64,000 bases of DNA, taken from contig WPIO01000002.1 in assembly GCA_009760855.2 (NCBI GenBank), forward strand, positions 250,001 through 314,000. The letters are read 5' to 3'. Source of the DNA: Cristatella mucedo. Taxonomy: Eukaryota > Bryozoa > Phylactolaemata > Cristatellidae. The notes under the pieces were generated by a model. That model was not told the DNA's origin and did no database searches. It saw only the letters and a list, made by a program, of their open reading frames with translations. A program made the position numbers and the translations under genes. This document shows positions 50,601 through 64,000 of the stretch, in pieces. The first letter of the stretch is position 1. Each line of letters begins with the position of its first letter.

Positions 50601-51919
50601 GTAGGCCAGCAAGCAGTGAGTTACAGCAGTCAAGACGGGATGTCACAAATGCATGGACCAATTTAGATGTGATATCCCTGTCTAAACAAGCCTGCATTTT
50701 AGCAATGTGATGAAGCTGAAAGTGGGCAGACTTGAGTGTGGAGCTGACGTGGTCGTCTATTGAAAGGACACTTTGGAACATGACACCTAGATTTCGTGCT
50801 GATTCAACAAGAGACAGACTGACAGGGCGATTTTGAGCGTCAGCCTTTCCCATTTCTGAATCACACTTGGTTTGGCCATAACTAATAAGTTGGTTTTATC
50901 AATGTAATCTAATTCTAATTTTTTGGCAAGAAGTTCTTGAGTTCGTATGCTTCTAAAGAATGAAAGTTGCTCCTGATTGATGTAGCTCCCAACATTCCTA
51001 AAGGATTTAAAATGATGGTAACAATGCACATGTTCCTCACAACACTTGCTGGGTCTGTGTGAACATTCCTTTGCATGTTTATATATACTGTAATTGTGCA
51101 CGTTATCTCTAAATAATTGTCATGCTCTCTTTGCAGCATATCTAGAGTGCCTAGAAAGAGATCTAGTTCTCTTTAGGTGCTCTATACAAGCTTTGTTCTT
51201 ATTATTGTATTAGGTGACTTCTAATGGCCTGTTGTACCTACTCATTAGTTGTTGCAGTAGCTGTAGTTGCTCCTTAGTGTAGAGCATTCGATTGTAATGG
51301 AGCTGGAGCTGTCTGATACCAGCAAGTACACTGCAATTTCCCCCAGGCTCGTTTGTTCATGCATGGCATTGGTTAGCCAATTTCTATTGTAGGTGTGGGA
51401 AGGCACAAAAGCTGTCAGTACATGCAGAAGCATGCTGGGAGGAACTCGTCCACTCGAGTCAGCCCCAGGAACCATCCGAGGGGACTTCGGCATAGACACT
51501 GGCAGGTAAGACACACTAGTTAATCACACGGATCGGCAGCCACAGTCAGCCACAGCTCGAGTCGGCATGCCTGCCAACGATGCTGATCGATAGCTGGCCG
51601 GCTGGCAGCCGATCATAGGAATTGCTATAATTGCAGCTGATGTACGAGCTGCTGCTCTCTAGGCACCACGACTCAAGAGCTCAGACCGTTCAAAAGAGTA
51701 GTGTACTTTCGTGCACATGTACTTCTGTATACGCTTGTCACTTAGAAGACACGAGCATGAAGCCAAGCTGCATCTTCGAAATGTCTTTGTAGGAACGTCG
51801 TTCACGGAAGTGATGGAGTGGAGTCGGCAGCTCGCGAGATCAACTTGTGGTTCGGGCAGTCGGAGCTCGTCAGCTGGAGTCCGGCTGTGGAGGCTTGGGT
51901 GTATGAGGGCTCTGCTTAG
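47516..51919 (+). CDS. Nucleoside diphosphate kinase (NME1/2-type), complete, four exons
   Basis: Moves the gamma-phosphate from ATP to other NDPs through a phospho-histidine. Exons 47516-47644, 47756-47857, 51393-51505 and 51793-51919 join in phase (156 aa; the family is about 152). Seen: [18 protein letters not shown] (Lys for ATP phosphate), HYAEH and KPFFAG (Tyr, Phe), SMLGGT (Arg and Thr), PGTIRGDF (Arg), then [13 protein letters not shown] with the active-site His and the Ser/Asp that follow. The usual Cys in GDFC is Gly here. Intron 2 (3.5 kb) holds SINE and LINE copies. Group I NDPK; which paralogue cannot be said. Confidence 0.96.
47756..47857 (+). CDS. NDP kinase exon 2
   Basis: CCCTTTTAG acceptor, GTAAGT donor, 34 codons, phase 0. 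[20 protein letters not shown] and [12 protein letters not shown] are near the family consensus. Confidence 0.96.
48866..49003 (-). mobile_element. SINE-1 copy
   Basis: Tail hairpin tagcgctctaagagaacttaatctctactcaggtgcttcac, reverse B box ggggctcgagcccatgacc, reverse A box gccttaaccagtgggcca. The best preserved SINE-1 copy here. Confidence 0.88.
49015..49665 (+). mobile_element. Old L2-like LINE fragment
   Basis: Strongly decayed match to the RT-to-3' part (acttctttcgaaatttatactcttcttcttgccgatgta...), ending in (ATT)n. Confidence 0.75.
49968..50890 (-). mobile_element. L2-like LINE 3' part, reverse
   Basis: (aat)n and hairpin, then minus-strand [40 protein letters not shown] and [19 protein letters not shown]. 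Confidence 0.9.
51045..51215 (+). mobile_element. L2-like 3' tail fragment in NDP kinase intron 2
   Basis: tttgcagcatatctagagtgcctagaaagagatctagttctctttaggtgctctatacaag, then (ATT)-like end. Confidence 0.75.
51393..51505 (+). CDS. NDP kinase exon 3
   Basis: TTCTATTGTAG acceptor, GTAAGA donor, ends phase 2. [18 protein letters not shown] and [15 protein letters not shown]. Confidence 0.96.
51793..51919 (+). CDS. NDP kinase exon 4 (active site, stop)
   Basis: GTCTTTGTAG acceptor; [20 protein letters not shown], then [18 protein letters not shown] and TAG. Confidence 0.97.
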
Positions 51920-52840
51920 ATTCCTCGGTGACCAGACTCGGCAGCTGCTGCTGCTCCGTGGAATATTCAATGTATCTACCGATTGGGGCATCGAATGAGC
52001 CGACGATCCAGTCGTCGAGTCAATTGTGGTGTCACCACAGTACGTTTACCTATAGGCCGTCGTGCTGTCCTGGCCATTTTCTCGTTTTATCGGTCATGCT
52101 GTTTGTATTTGCCTAGTGCTACCTATGCATCTTTAGACTCGTAATGAATGCTACACTAGAACAATGCAGTGCGATTTTGCATCAGACGTGTGCTGCCTTT
52201 CGGTGGCACACTACACATTCTTGTGACTCATCTGAATTTATGGACGCACGTGGCAATAACCAATAGAAAGTATCTTTGCTCATGTGATACCATTTCTTCA
52301 TCTCATGCTGTAGATGTGAAACGTAATGGTATGCAGCAGTTATGCAGGTATAACAGATGCGATTAGTGACAAGTGAGCACTTGCTGGTGTGTGCATGTGT
52401 GCGCACGCGTATGGATTTATAGATAATTGTATCTCGTTTTGGGAAATTACAGTAGCACATGTGGCAATGAACATTTCTCAGGGCCCATAATGTTAAGTGA
52501 TTGCTGTTGGCTCATAGTGTTGCTGCTTCGTGTCCGAGAGGCACGACTGGTGCAGAGTATTAGTGATCCGCAGTAGCTAAGAGATGTTGGGTCATGAAGT
52601 CAAAGCATCCAACGGCATATGCTCTCCATACTCGGTGAAGCTTCGTCAGCATTATTTTACCTAGTTTTTCTTATATTTCGTCAGCACAATGAGCTAGCTG
52701 TTGCTTTTCCCGGCAATAATAGTAATGACAAATTGCAAAGTTGTCACCGAGAGGGGCCACCAGCAAAACCCGACCCCCCAGGCCTTTCTATCCTATTTTT
52801 TCTATCCTTTCGATCTTATTCTTATGCCGTTTCCTCTGGC
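51920..52840. other. 3' flank of NDP kinase, nothing further seen
   Basis: No element or exon recognised; a short purine/pyrimidine asymmetry near 52780-52830 precedes the next ORF. Confidence 0.5.
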
Positions 52841-52843
52841 GAG

Positions 52844-52945
52844 ATGAAGCTTCGACTCATCCTCACCGGCTTGATTGTGGCTGCGTCTCTGGTGGCAGAT
52901 GCTTTTGCCCTGCCGTGGAGCACATCTTGCAGTTTGTCGAAATAG
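52844..52945 (+). CDS. Short ORF with strong signal peptide, 33 aa
   Basis: MKLRLILTGLIVAASLVADA followed by FALPW: two basic residues, a long hydrophobic core and an A-x-A site (AFA/LP), a textbook secretory signal. The frame closes after CSLSK. A GTTTGT after tcttgca at about 52933 could be a donor, in which case this is the first coding exon of a secreted or type I membrane protein whose other exons I could not find. Otherwise a micropeptide or chance. Confidence 0.4.
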   Translation: MKLRLILTGLIVAASLVADAFALPWSTSCSLSK

Positions 52946-52949
52946 ATGG

Positions 52950-55505
<2,556 letters not shown>

Positions 55506-55509
55506 TCCA

Positions 55510-55830
55510 TCAGAAGTCGTATGGAGGAGGATCCACACTGAAGGTTGCTGGGATCCGTGGGCTGGGTGCCTTTGGCGCACCATAGCCTGTCAGCTGTGGC
55601 CCTGAACGTTTCGGTGTCGAGCTATAGGCATTTAGCAAAGACGCAGACGGGCTTGTCATGTGTAGTAAGCTCACCGACGGAACCAAAGGACTTGTCTGGT
55701 TTTGTAATGATGCTGTGCTGGTCGAGGTCAATGGCCACGGTAGCGATGAAAGGATAACAATCGAGAGCTGCACGAACTTTGCCCTGGGTTTTCTCAGTGC
55801 GACTATCCCTTGGCGGCATGATATGGTGAC
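55510..55830 (-). CDS. Alpha-arrestin last exon with PPPY tail
   Basis: The acceptor at CTTTCTACTGTGATCGTCGTAG supplies phase 0 and removes an in-frame TAG that ends exactly there. FVQLSIVIL is the last C-domain strand; the tail is Ser/Pro-rich with PPPYDF at the end. A competing frame on the same strand (55924-55622, LRLSTVIVVGHH...) is open but does not reach PPPY. Confidence 0.82.
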   Translation of the reverse strand, partial: VTISCRQGIVALRKPRAKFVQLSIVILSSLPWPLTSTSTASLQNQTSPLVPSVSLLHMTSPSASLLNAYSSTPKRSGPQLTGYGAPKAPSPRIPATFSVDPPPYDF

Positions 55831-58800
55831 CTACGACGATCACAGTAGAAAGTCTCAGTACACACACTGCTGAGTCTGAACTGCTGAACACAGTGGACTC
55901 AATATGATCTCTTGACAGATGCACACGATCTCATCAGGATGAAAGGCTGAATTGTTCAAGAGTGTATTCAAAATCTATTAGTGTTTTGCCTGTTACTCTT
56001 AATAAGCAAGGAATCTTCTAGAAGAACCTCTCCCTTCCTCAATTGCCCCCTCCTCTCGGTAGAATAAGCAAGCCACATCCACCTGGACCCACCGATGCCT
56101 CATTGAGCTGTTGCCTAGCTTAATTGAATAACAAACCAAAGAAGCTACTGAATTGCACTAAATAGAAAATGCACACGATACAATCAACCCGCGTGATTGC
56201 AAGCAGACCTTGCTTAGCATATCTCTTCTACTGAAAAGGAGACCATTTTAGTCTTCCACCCATTAAAATCCAGTTTCAGCAAGTCCCCATGGCAGACGTT
56301 AACGAAGATACATGCAAAATTAATGTTTGAAAACAGTCTCAAGTAGTTAGCTACGGTTTACCACAAGCTATAAGCCAAATGTGAAAGACCTTCGAAAAAT
56401 GGCAGATTCTCATATTTCGGCTGTGCACCAGCAGCACCATATCCTTCAGCTTCGCAAGGTCGACCCGAGTTCGAGGTCATTTCACAATGATCCTGCCTGC
56501 GTTCCGAGAACATAAGGCTTGTCTGCAGTGCTTTATCAGGTTGGTCGCTAGACTACAACAGACCTGACAGCAGTTGGAAGCCGGTACCAGTGTGGCTTTC
56601 TGAGCGCCGGTGGATTGGATGCTGGGCCGAGCGGGAAGTGTGTGCTTGCTAACCACCGTCTTTTGCATGCGACAAATTGGTGCCAGTAGAATGGAAAAAT
56701 GAAATTGAATGCAGCTGCTCATCGGTAAGAAACAAGCCAGAAAAGAAAACTGCACAAATCGCTAACCTCCTGCTACCTAGTTCTGAATGGCAGCAGGAGT
56801 ATCCGGAGGATACTCCTGCTGCCATTATTGTGCCATTATTATATGCCAGGCATTGCTGCCAGATGCATGCAGTTCTACAACCTGCTGCAGCAGCAGCTGG
56901 CATCTTGCCAGCACCGACTCCGCGAGTAAGGCAGACCAATTTTCAATAAGCTGAGGTATAAGAGATCTTCACGGGAACCAAAGCCAGAGCAATAGACTTG
57001 CTGATGCTATCTCGAGATCCACAGGAATGAAACCAGTGCAAAGCCAAGCCCAGCGAGCGATCACGTGCTGCAGCAGGGCACCATGGTCAACATTGTCAGA
57101 AGCTGCCACAAGTTCAAGTAGCACAATTGCTGCCACTTACATTTATTCTTAAGAACGTTCCTACGAATGCAAAGCTGGGCCATGGAAGGAGATTGCTAAA
57201 GCACGAAACCATAATGAACTGGCCCACCGAGTGCACGAAAGCCAGAGTGAATGGTGAATATTTCGTTTTGACCGAAGCCGAGCTAGGACCTTTAACAGAA
57301 GAAGCAGATTAGAACTACAGCAAAAAGGCCAGAGGTTTTCAATATTCCGATCCAATGACCAATTTCCGGGCTTCAGGTGCCACGCCCATCAAAGGAGATT
57401 GCGGAAAAAACATTTGAGCCCTACAAAAATGCGTTGTCAGCAATAGGTCGGAAAAATGACACGAGCATGGGATCGAGCAGGGGGACGTTATATTCATCAA
57501 TGCCTCCAGAAGTATGAGACTACTACTACCGTGAATGCCAAAAAGAAGAGGACGAAAACACAGGACGGTCATAAGGTGCAACGCCCGATACCAAGAACAG
57601 ACTTGCTGACCAACAGGTGACAACAATTGGTTGACGAACTGCGGCTGCTGTCAGCCAATGTAAGGAAGAGAATGGTGGAATGAACAAATAGAGGAGAGCC
57701 TAAGCAGATTGGCCAAGCAAACCACTCAAAATCTGCGAAAAAAGGACACAGAACAACAGCTCACCTCTTTGGCTGGTGTTTTTTCTTTAATGCTTACCAG
57801 TCAAGGAACTGGCACAAATGCATGAGTGTTAAATGATAGAATACATTTCGGCATCATGCCTTTTCCGGGCATCCTTGCTTTTATACCAGTCTATACATCA
57901 GTTGGTCAATTTCTTAATCCTCTAAACCGTGCAGCACTTATTGCCTATGCCACTGGCAAAAATCCCCTTGCCAGCAGAAAGTGCAGTACAGCATGCAATA
58001 AGTTATCTTATCATCACCAAAAACACATAACAAAAAGTATTGGGCAACCCCATCGATGGTGCATGGCATTGAAGTCCAAAACACTTATTGACACCTAGTG
58101 TACAATGGAAGGTGCCGTCAAGAAGGAAGAAGCATTTGGCGACTATTTGATGTTGGCTGGCGCGACGTAGCCTGCAGTGAGCTCATTACCTTGCTACAAT
58201 AACACATCACACAGTATTACATCATCGTAGCCGTATAGGCATCAATGCAGCATACCCTAAGTTTGTAGGAAATATCCACAGATGGATGGTTAGTAGTCGG
58301 TGAAGACAGCCCACGACAGGCCGGTAATCGCACTACGAAAGGTGAGGCATTTTTGCCACCAATTGTAACAGGTGCGTTCAACTGACGATCGCAAACTGTC
58401 TCATTTTCAGACCAACGCTGAAGAGTGACAATGCCAAGAAACACTTCGTTTGCTGCTCGAACCACCTACAAAACGAAGTGGGAAGCAACATTTTATTAAA
58501 AGACAGTGGTGTATGATGTATTAAAATAGTAAGTTAACAAAACTGACTTAAAATTTACGGCAGGGCGTACTGGTAATACTGTTTTGCACAATATTCTGCT
58601 ACGGTAGTTGTGCTGAAGGAACACGATGGAATCCTCAACAACTACGAAGTTGACAAATAAGGTCATCTGCTCAGCTCATCTTGAGGATTAGTTCTTGGAC
58701 TAGGCTACGACATAACCGAGCTCAGGCATCGACTCAAAACACAGATGCACACAGCATGTTTTCTTCGAAGTAATAACGAGCGGTCGCCCTGTGCATTACA

Positions 58801-61305
58801 CAGTTTTCCTCTGCAGTTTATTGGATTTCTTTTGTCTTCACCAGATACTCAGGGGCAAAAAGGAATGGTGCACGCACGGGGTAATTAAAAAGACATGAAT
58901 AGCTTATTTGCATTGTGCCCATAGAAGCCGTGGAGCCACTGAATTCCCACCATGTTAGCAATAAGTTGTAGCAATTAGTTTTTGACAAGCGTTTATTCCC
59001 AGTATTGTCACCATGAAACTTGCAGCAAATTTGTCGATTGAAGCATGCCAAGGGCAGGTGCCAACCTGGAAGACTGCATATTATTCAGCGGCCATCATAC
59101 CACATGTTGCAGTGCTCCATCGTCGATGGATTTCAAGCTCAAAACCATCCAGCACAAACGATGTCAGCATAAGGCTAATGCTACCGAGAGATCTGAAGAA
59201 ATGATCCACACGAGATGCATAAATAACACTGCCTACCACCATGGCTCAACAACTACAAATAAATATGAGAGGGATGAGAAGTGAGAGGGAACCTGAGAAG
59301 ATAATAATATATCGAGACAGAGGGGGACAAGGAAGAGGAGGAGAAAGCAGACGAGAAGAATGAGGAGGAAGAGAAAGGAGGGGAAGAAGATGAAGATAAA
59401 AAGATAAGAAGAGCTCAAACGACAATGTGACGGGGCTCTATCCGAATCTGGTACTTGCTTTCCTACCACCTCATCAGATAGCTTTTTCGATTACTTCTTC
59501 GGCTGTACTTCTGTTTTGGCTATAATTCTTATTATATGCTCTGCAGAAGAAATAAAGGTTACGTCTAACGATTGTGCACTGCAAGCTGCTTAGGCGTTTG
59601 ACTTCACCATCGAAAATGCTTCATCATCATAATACCCGTTGGGGCCAGGAAGTTGCAGCAGGAAATACATACATGTATGCAGTTAGTCCTCAAAATGGCC
59701 ATTAGCTTGGACTGGTCTTACAATAAATAATCCGGTCACGCATTACCCGTACTAAACGAACTGTGTTAGCTTCTGGTCTATCCGTGGGTAAGAGCCGAGA
59801 CTACCCATCTGATACGAGCCGAGACTACCCTTGGCCAGCCATAGCCTAGCTCCTGCATACCTGCTCACGTCCCGAGACCATCACTGGCAACACACACACG
59901 GCCGCGCTTTTGCTTGCACACGTTTGGCGACTGATGCTTTTATTCTGCAGGCCTAACATGGCAGGATTAAATATATTGCTGCAGGCAGCATCGATTGGGG
60001 CCTAATTTCAGCAACTATGCTTTACACTTGTCTTCAGTGCATGAAAAGCTAAGCATTATTGGCAACGATTAAGTCTACTTACGTAGTCCTCATATCCAGT
60101 CAGAGTTACAGGCTGAGACTAAGTGCTAAGTGACATCGCAAAGGCTTTGCACAAACCTTCGACCGGCAGTCCTGCGACGGCTCTGCTCAGCTCTCGACAA
60201 AGTGGAGTCCTCGGAGCCTTCAAGGCTACACTCAACGAGACAATTCAAAGTAAGCACAGAGTAAAAGCTTACGAATAATGCTATCCCTCTAAGGAAACAG
60301 GAAAAACAAAACGACAAACAGAACATTGAAACTGAAACTCAACTAAGTCTGCAAGCAGGGCCAGCAACAGCTATGACATCGCATCAAACGAAGGCTGGAA
60401 TTCACATGCAAGACAAGATGTACGGATATGCAAGCAACACAAAGGTAGTGTGAGGTATCTCATCTAGATTAAGGTCTATTCCTATTCCCCACAAAGCAAA
60501 CAATTAGGCGACCTGCTCAGGCGCTGCATTGCCAGACTGGTGGGTAATGCCGCACATGGCAATTACCTGCACGATTTCGAGGCCAACAACAGCTTGCAGC
60601 TTCGATCTCGAACTGTTGTAAACGTCGCCCCGAACAGTGATCGTGTCACCAACAGCGTAGGCACCCTTGTCTGCAGTACACGTGATATCCCACGATTTCT
60701 TCTTAAGCGTCTCCGACACGGGTCCCTAAAATACAAAGGCAGGCATGCACACGACGATGCATAGTTAAAGCGCACAGTCAGTGACTCGAGTTTCTAGACT
60801 GGCAGACGGACGGCCGGCCGGACTAACGTTCAAAATCTTATAGGGAGACGTCCAAAGGCATATACATAGTGGGAGTAAGCTAGGCGCTCTCATTGGCCAG
60901 TGATAGGCAGAAGCAAGTGTGCTGTGGCAGCTCCGCCACGAATGACAGACCAGCCGAGCTGCCCAGTTTTGCGGTTCAGATTGTGCTCATACCACAAGCC
61001 TGATCACCGGTGGCAGTCATGAGCAGCTCAAATTTTACGCTAGCGTGCTTGTGAGCTCACAGCTACTTCCCAGACCTGGCAGTGGCTAGCAGCATCCCAG
61101 ACAGCTTGGCTCCAGTGATGACATACAAGCGGTCGTGCCACTACAATGTCGTTCTTCTTCAGAATTCGCTTTATGGTTGCTCGGCAATGGTACGTGACGT
61201 ACTTGCCCTTGCAGTTCACCGTCGGAAGGAGATCGTTGGGGAGTTGTACAGTCACCGGGTAATTATAGACACCGATGGCAAGACGATGATGCATCGTAGA
61301 CTTGG
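55510..61305 (-). CDS. Alpha-arrestin (ARRDC-like) gene, last four exons, 5' partial
   Basis: Alpha-arrestins link membrane cargo to NEDD4-type ubiquitin ligases. Exons 61305-61127, 60725-60567, 58465-58256 and 55830-55510 join in phase, about 289 aa. Seen: end of the arrestin N domain (YNYPVTVQLPND, GKYVTYHCRATIKR), start of the C domain (ITCTADKGAYAVGDTITVRG, VYNSSRSKLQAVV), its middle and last strands (SVDISYKLR / VTISC...FVQLSIVIL), then a Ser/Thr/Pro-rich tail ending VDPPPYDF with a PPxY box for WW domains. The exon(s) for the first part of the N domain (phase 1 entry) were not found and may lie beyond 64000. Subfamily not resolved. Confidence 0.85.
56786..56826. repeat. Perfect inverted repeat, 19-bp arms, 3-nt spacer
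   Basis: aatggcagcaggagtatcc gga ggatactcctgctgccatt, in the last intron of the arrestin gene. Confidence 0.98.
58256..58465 (-). CDS. Alpha-arrestin exon, C domain middle
   Basis: GTTTTGTAG acceptor, GTATGC donor, 70 codons, phase 0. Ends in SVDISYKLR, the strand that the last exon continues. Confidence 0.88.
59318..59420. repeat. Purine-rich (GAGGA)-like tract
   Basis: Almost only A and G over about 100 bp, imperfect, in an arrestin intron (CT-rich in the transcript). Confidence 0.85.
60567..60725 (-). CDS. Alpha-arrestin exon, C domain start
   Basis: GTATTTTAG acceptor, GTAATT donor, 53 codons, phase 0. The G-x-Y-x-x-G-D pattern and the NSS turn are typical of the arrestin C domain. Confidence 0.88.
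61127..61305 (-). CDS. Alpha-arrestin exon, N domain end
   Basis: ACCTTTGCAG acceptor, GTATGT donor, phase 1 in and 0 out. NYPVTVQLPNDLLPTV, GKYVTYHCRATIKRILKKND. Confidence 0.85.
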
Positions 61306-62160
61306 CTGCAAAGGTGCAGATGTGCCAAGCATTGGCAGCAAACAAGATCAAACGGAAGGCCTTAGAGCAATGGCTGAATGAGGCAGCAACAGAACACAAA
61401 CTCAGGGACGGAAAACATGCTGCCGTGAAACGCCACTGAACACTCCAGCCTTTTCACAGACGCACGACACGTACGTAGCACAACGGCTACGAGCCAGTGA
61501 CACTTGAAGCAAGGGCGGCTGCACGTGCAGTGGAAGCAAGTGCGGAGGCAAAGCAGGCAGCAGCCGGCCACGGCAGTCTGCAACGTTGCCAGCCGAGCAT
61601 GTTTAGCCTAGGGGAAAACGTCAGCCATCACACTGGAATGTGGGGAACATAAGCAAAGCAAGAAAGGAACGAAGCCGATACAGGGTAGGTGGCTCCTACG
61701 ACTCCTTTCAAACTGAGCCGAAATTCCGGATAAATTTCGCAAAGATCAGCAACGGCGAATAAGCCAGCCACAGAGCTACATACAGCCTCGGCCTCATGGA
61801 GCATACTTAAACTTGCAAATGCTGGGCATGCTAGAGGGCAAGCTGGTATGCCCAACGATAAGCACTCTTGCACCTGGTAGCCGTCGACAGGCGATCGATA
61901 CAGCTTGCGAGAGAAAGTACATTTCTGCCACAATCTGCAAGTTTCACGACGAACCACTAAGGGCTAATTTCGAAGCAGCTGGTAATAAGTGGCCAGCTTA
62001 GCTCAGTCTCATACATCCGACCTTGGCACTAGAACGAGCAGCGCACGGTCGTCTTTTCTGAGCCCACTGCCTTGCACAATCCACTTCTTGCAGCCACGCC
62101 GTCGGCTGCATCCAAGCTGCCACTCAGGCGGTTCTATCATAATAATAATGATAATAATAC

Positions 62161-62196
62161 TACACTTGTATAATATTGCAATATTATACAAGTGTA
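62161..62196. repeat. Perfect 36-bp palindrome without spacer
   Basis: tacacttgtataatattg/caatattatacaagtgta, starting inside an (aat)n LINE-type tail. Confidence 0.97.
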
Positions 62197-62204
62197 TTAT
62201 TTTC

Positions 62205-62250
62205 AAGCAGAACATCGTGATCAATGGTGTCGAAGGTTGCAAAGGAAGGA
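62205..62250 (-). mobile_element. Short L2-like RT remnant
   Basis: The minus strand reads FDTIDHDVLLE, RT block 1, with nothing recognisable on either side. Confidence 0.6.
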
Positions 62251-62567
62251 GGCACGTGCCCAATCCCTGGTTGTGGGAGAAGGGCACTGCCTATGCCACA
62301 GCGGTGGCTTAAAGCTGGTGGCCTACTCATCCAGCTGGTCACCAAAAGCCGTGGTTTGGTGTGCCTCCTATGAGATGGTGTCACGTAGCATCTAGAAGCC
62401 GACCGATGCTCAGTTGGCCACTGTTGGGAAGAGAGGATGTTGGGTCCGCCTGGCTTATTCACCCATCAAGCTCTTCCGGTCGAGACAGCGACCCACTTGC
62501 AGCAGTTGCTTGCAGGCCGTGTGCTGGCCGTGCGGCCCTGTTCTGCATCTCCGCTATAAATATGCGA

Positions 62568-62830
62568 TAATAATAATGCACCCTCAGAAAACTGAATCCT
62601 TTTCTAGGCACTATACAGATGCTGTACTGAAAGTATTACAAAATTATTAAATTAATAATTAAATTAATTATTATTATTATTAAAGTATGATTGGCAGTAA
62701 CATTTGCAAGCAGCAGGCACAGTGTAAGCAGGTACGTCGACACGAAGAACGAATCACAAAGACCCACCAAATGCTGTAATAAACAGGTGCGTTTTAAGCT
62801 TATTTTAAATGTCGTCATGTCAGAGGACGT
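62568..62830 (-). mobile_element. L2-like 3' tail, minus
   Basis: aataataatgcaccctcagaaaactgaatccttttctaggcac... then the aagacccaccaaatgctgtaataaacaggtgcgtttt segment. Confidence 0.8.
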
Positions 62831-64000
62831 TGTGAATATGGAATAGCCAGCTTCAGGACTCAAACCCACGATAAGGACAGTACAGCCAGGCACTAATAAT
62901 TATTAAGATGGTAATAATATAAATAGTAATATCAACAACAGTGACGTTTGTAACGCTTAAATAATAAAGGGGCAGAGTCTAGCCACGCAGACAGGCTACC
63001 GAAATTGCTGTCAGTGTGGCACACACTCTCGCGAGTGCACTGCCGTGGCACCAGCAATGGCAAACCATTGCTTCAACGATGGCAATCAAAACGCAGGACA
63101 TTTGTTGCAAATGGACAAGACAAATACAGCAGCAGCCTGAGAGACAGCGCTCATCAGGAAGAGCAGGGCAGAGTGGCAAGAACTACTGCAGCAGCATCGG
63201 CTGGCCTACCAGTCACACCTCCGAGGGTCGAATTGGCACTCCCAAACAAGATAGAAACTAGACCGTTATAGAATTTATGGTAAAGCGGCGACACGAATCC
63301 TGGGTAAGAGTGTTCGGCAATACCACACAACACAGAGCAGATGCAAAGAGTACGAGCCTGCTAAGAACGCCAGCTCCGTTCTGGCCACCAGCACCAAGCA
63401 GCCGCGGTTACGCGGAGGTAGGTAAACTCCACCGAGAACTCCTTCGAAAACCTGCACTTGTACGACACTGGCTTGGGTGGCTCCTTTTCTGTTGCCTGTA
63501 TCAGATGACCACATCATACTCCTAGAATTGAGGACCAGAATGGGAATTTCGGTGCGCCCCAGAACATGCTGATCCCATCTGCAGAAGTCTCTGGGAGATA
63601 AAGTGTACGCATCGGCAGGATAGTGACTCCAATCGCAATTTGAAACTTGTCTTGAAAAAAATATTCTTAAAACTCGTCTGCTATGGTAGTAACTTGGTCC
63701 ACGCGGTTGCCCGATTGAAGCCCCCCTAGACCATCTATGGGATGACCTAGACCAGCCGAGCCTGCAAAGCAATCCAAATCTTCCCATCTCGAAGCTACTT
63801 TCGTGGTACTGGATTTTTTTTCTTCGGCCGACAAGGAGGCCAGATTACTTATTCTCTAAGAGCAGGAATTGCTATCGTCAGTATAACAGACCGACTAACG
63901 CCTGGCGCCAATCGCCCACCGCACGTATCGTTTAGCCCACTCCAGCCTGTCAGCTCTGCTGCTGGTCTGCTTGCCTAGCCAAGGGCTGTCGACGACTGAC
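62831..64000. other. Right edge, no supported feature
   Basis: Expected place of the missing arrestin 5' exon(s) if they are inside the window; I could not identify one. A minus frame near 63590-63480 (DQHVLGRTEIPILVLNSRSM) is open but unlike the arrestin N domain. Confidence 0.4.

Noticed and set aside
57350-57440. Minus frame ending ARKLVIGSEY as a last arrestin strand
   Set aside because: Its acceptor gives the wrong phase after 58256, and the 55830 exon gives the strand plus a PPPY tail in phase.

Overview
The window is nuclear DNA of an animal, almost certainly an invertebrate. Genes are split into many short exons with GT-AG introns. Large parts of the introns and spacers are decayed non-LTR retrotransposons, tRNA-derived SINEs, an inverted-repeat element and long (CT)n/(GA)n/(AC)n tracts. 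The gene set (peroxisomal PEX1, a SCHIP1-like coiled-coil protein, nucleoside diphosphate kinase, an alpha-arrestin) is metazoan. I cannot fix the phylum from the sequence.

Left part (2669-29809, minus strand): a complete PEX1 gene. I rebuilt it as 18 coding exons in which every intron phase agrees, giving 3810 nt of CDS (1269 aa; human PEX1 is 1283 aa). It has an in-frame stop upstream of the first ATG and the C-terminal tail typical of PEX1. Its introns hold L2-like LINE pieces, a second LINE family, SINE pieces and two long polypurine/polypyrimidine tracts. One intron uses a GC donor.

Middle (29.9-47 kb): a GC-rich divergent promoter region next to PEX1 and a small unassigned ORF on the plus strand. 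Then comes repeat-rich DNA and an intronless SCHIP1-like gene (35754-36539) bracketed by two direct repeats of exactly 196 bp. Several LINE 3' ends follow, including one L2 copy split by an inverted-repeat element with a clean 5-bp target duplication.

Right part (46.7-64 kb): a CpG-rich region leads into a complete four-exon nucleoside diphosphate kinase gene (47516-51919, plus, 156 aa) with all catalytic residues. Next is a short ORF with a strong signal peptide (52844-52945, plus). On the minus strand is an alpha-arrestin (ARRDC-like) gene whose last four exons (61305-55510) end in a PPPY motif; its N-terminal exon(s) were not found and may lie beyond the right edge.

The genes share no evident pathway: this is ordinary eukaryotic gene neighbourhood, not an operon or defence island. 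The least expected structures are the repeat-bracketed intronless gene, four perfect 18-20 bp palindromes with spacers of 0-11 nt, and a 3'-terminal hairpin shared by the L2-like LINEs and a SINE family.
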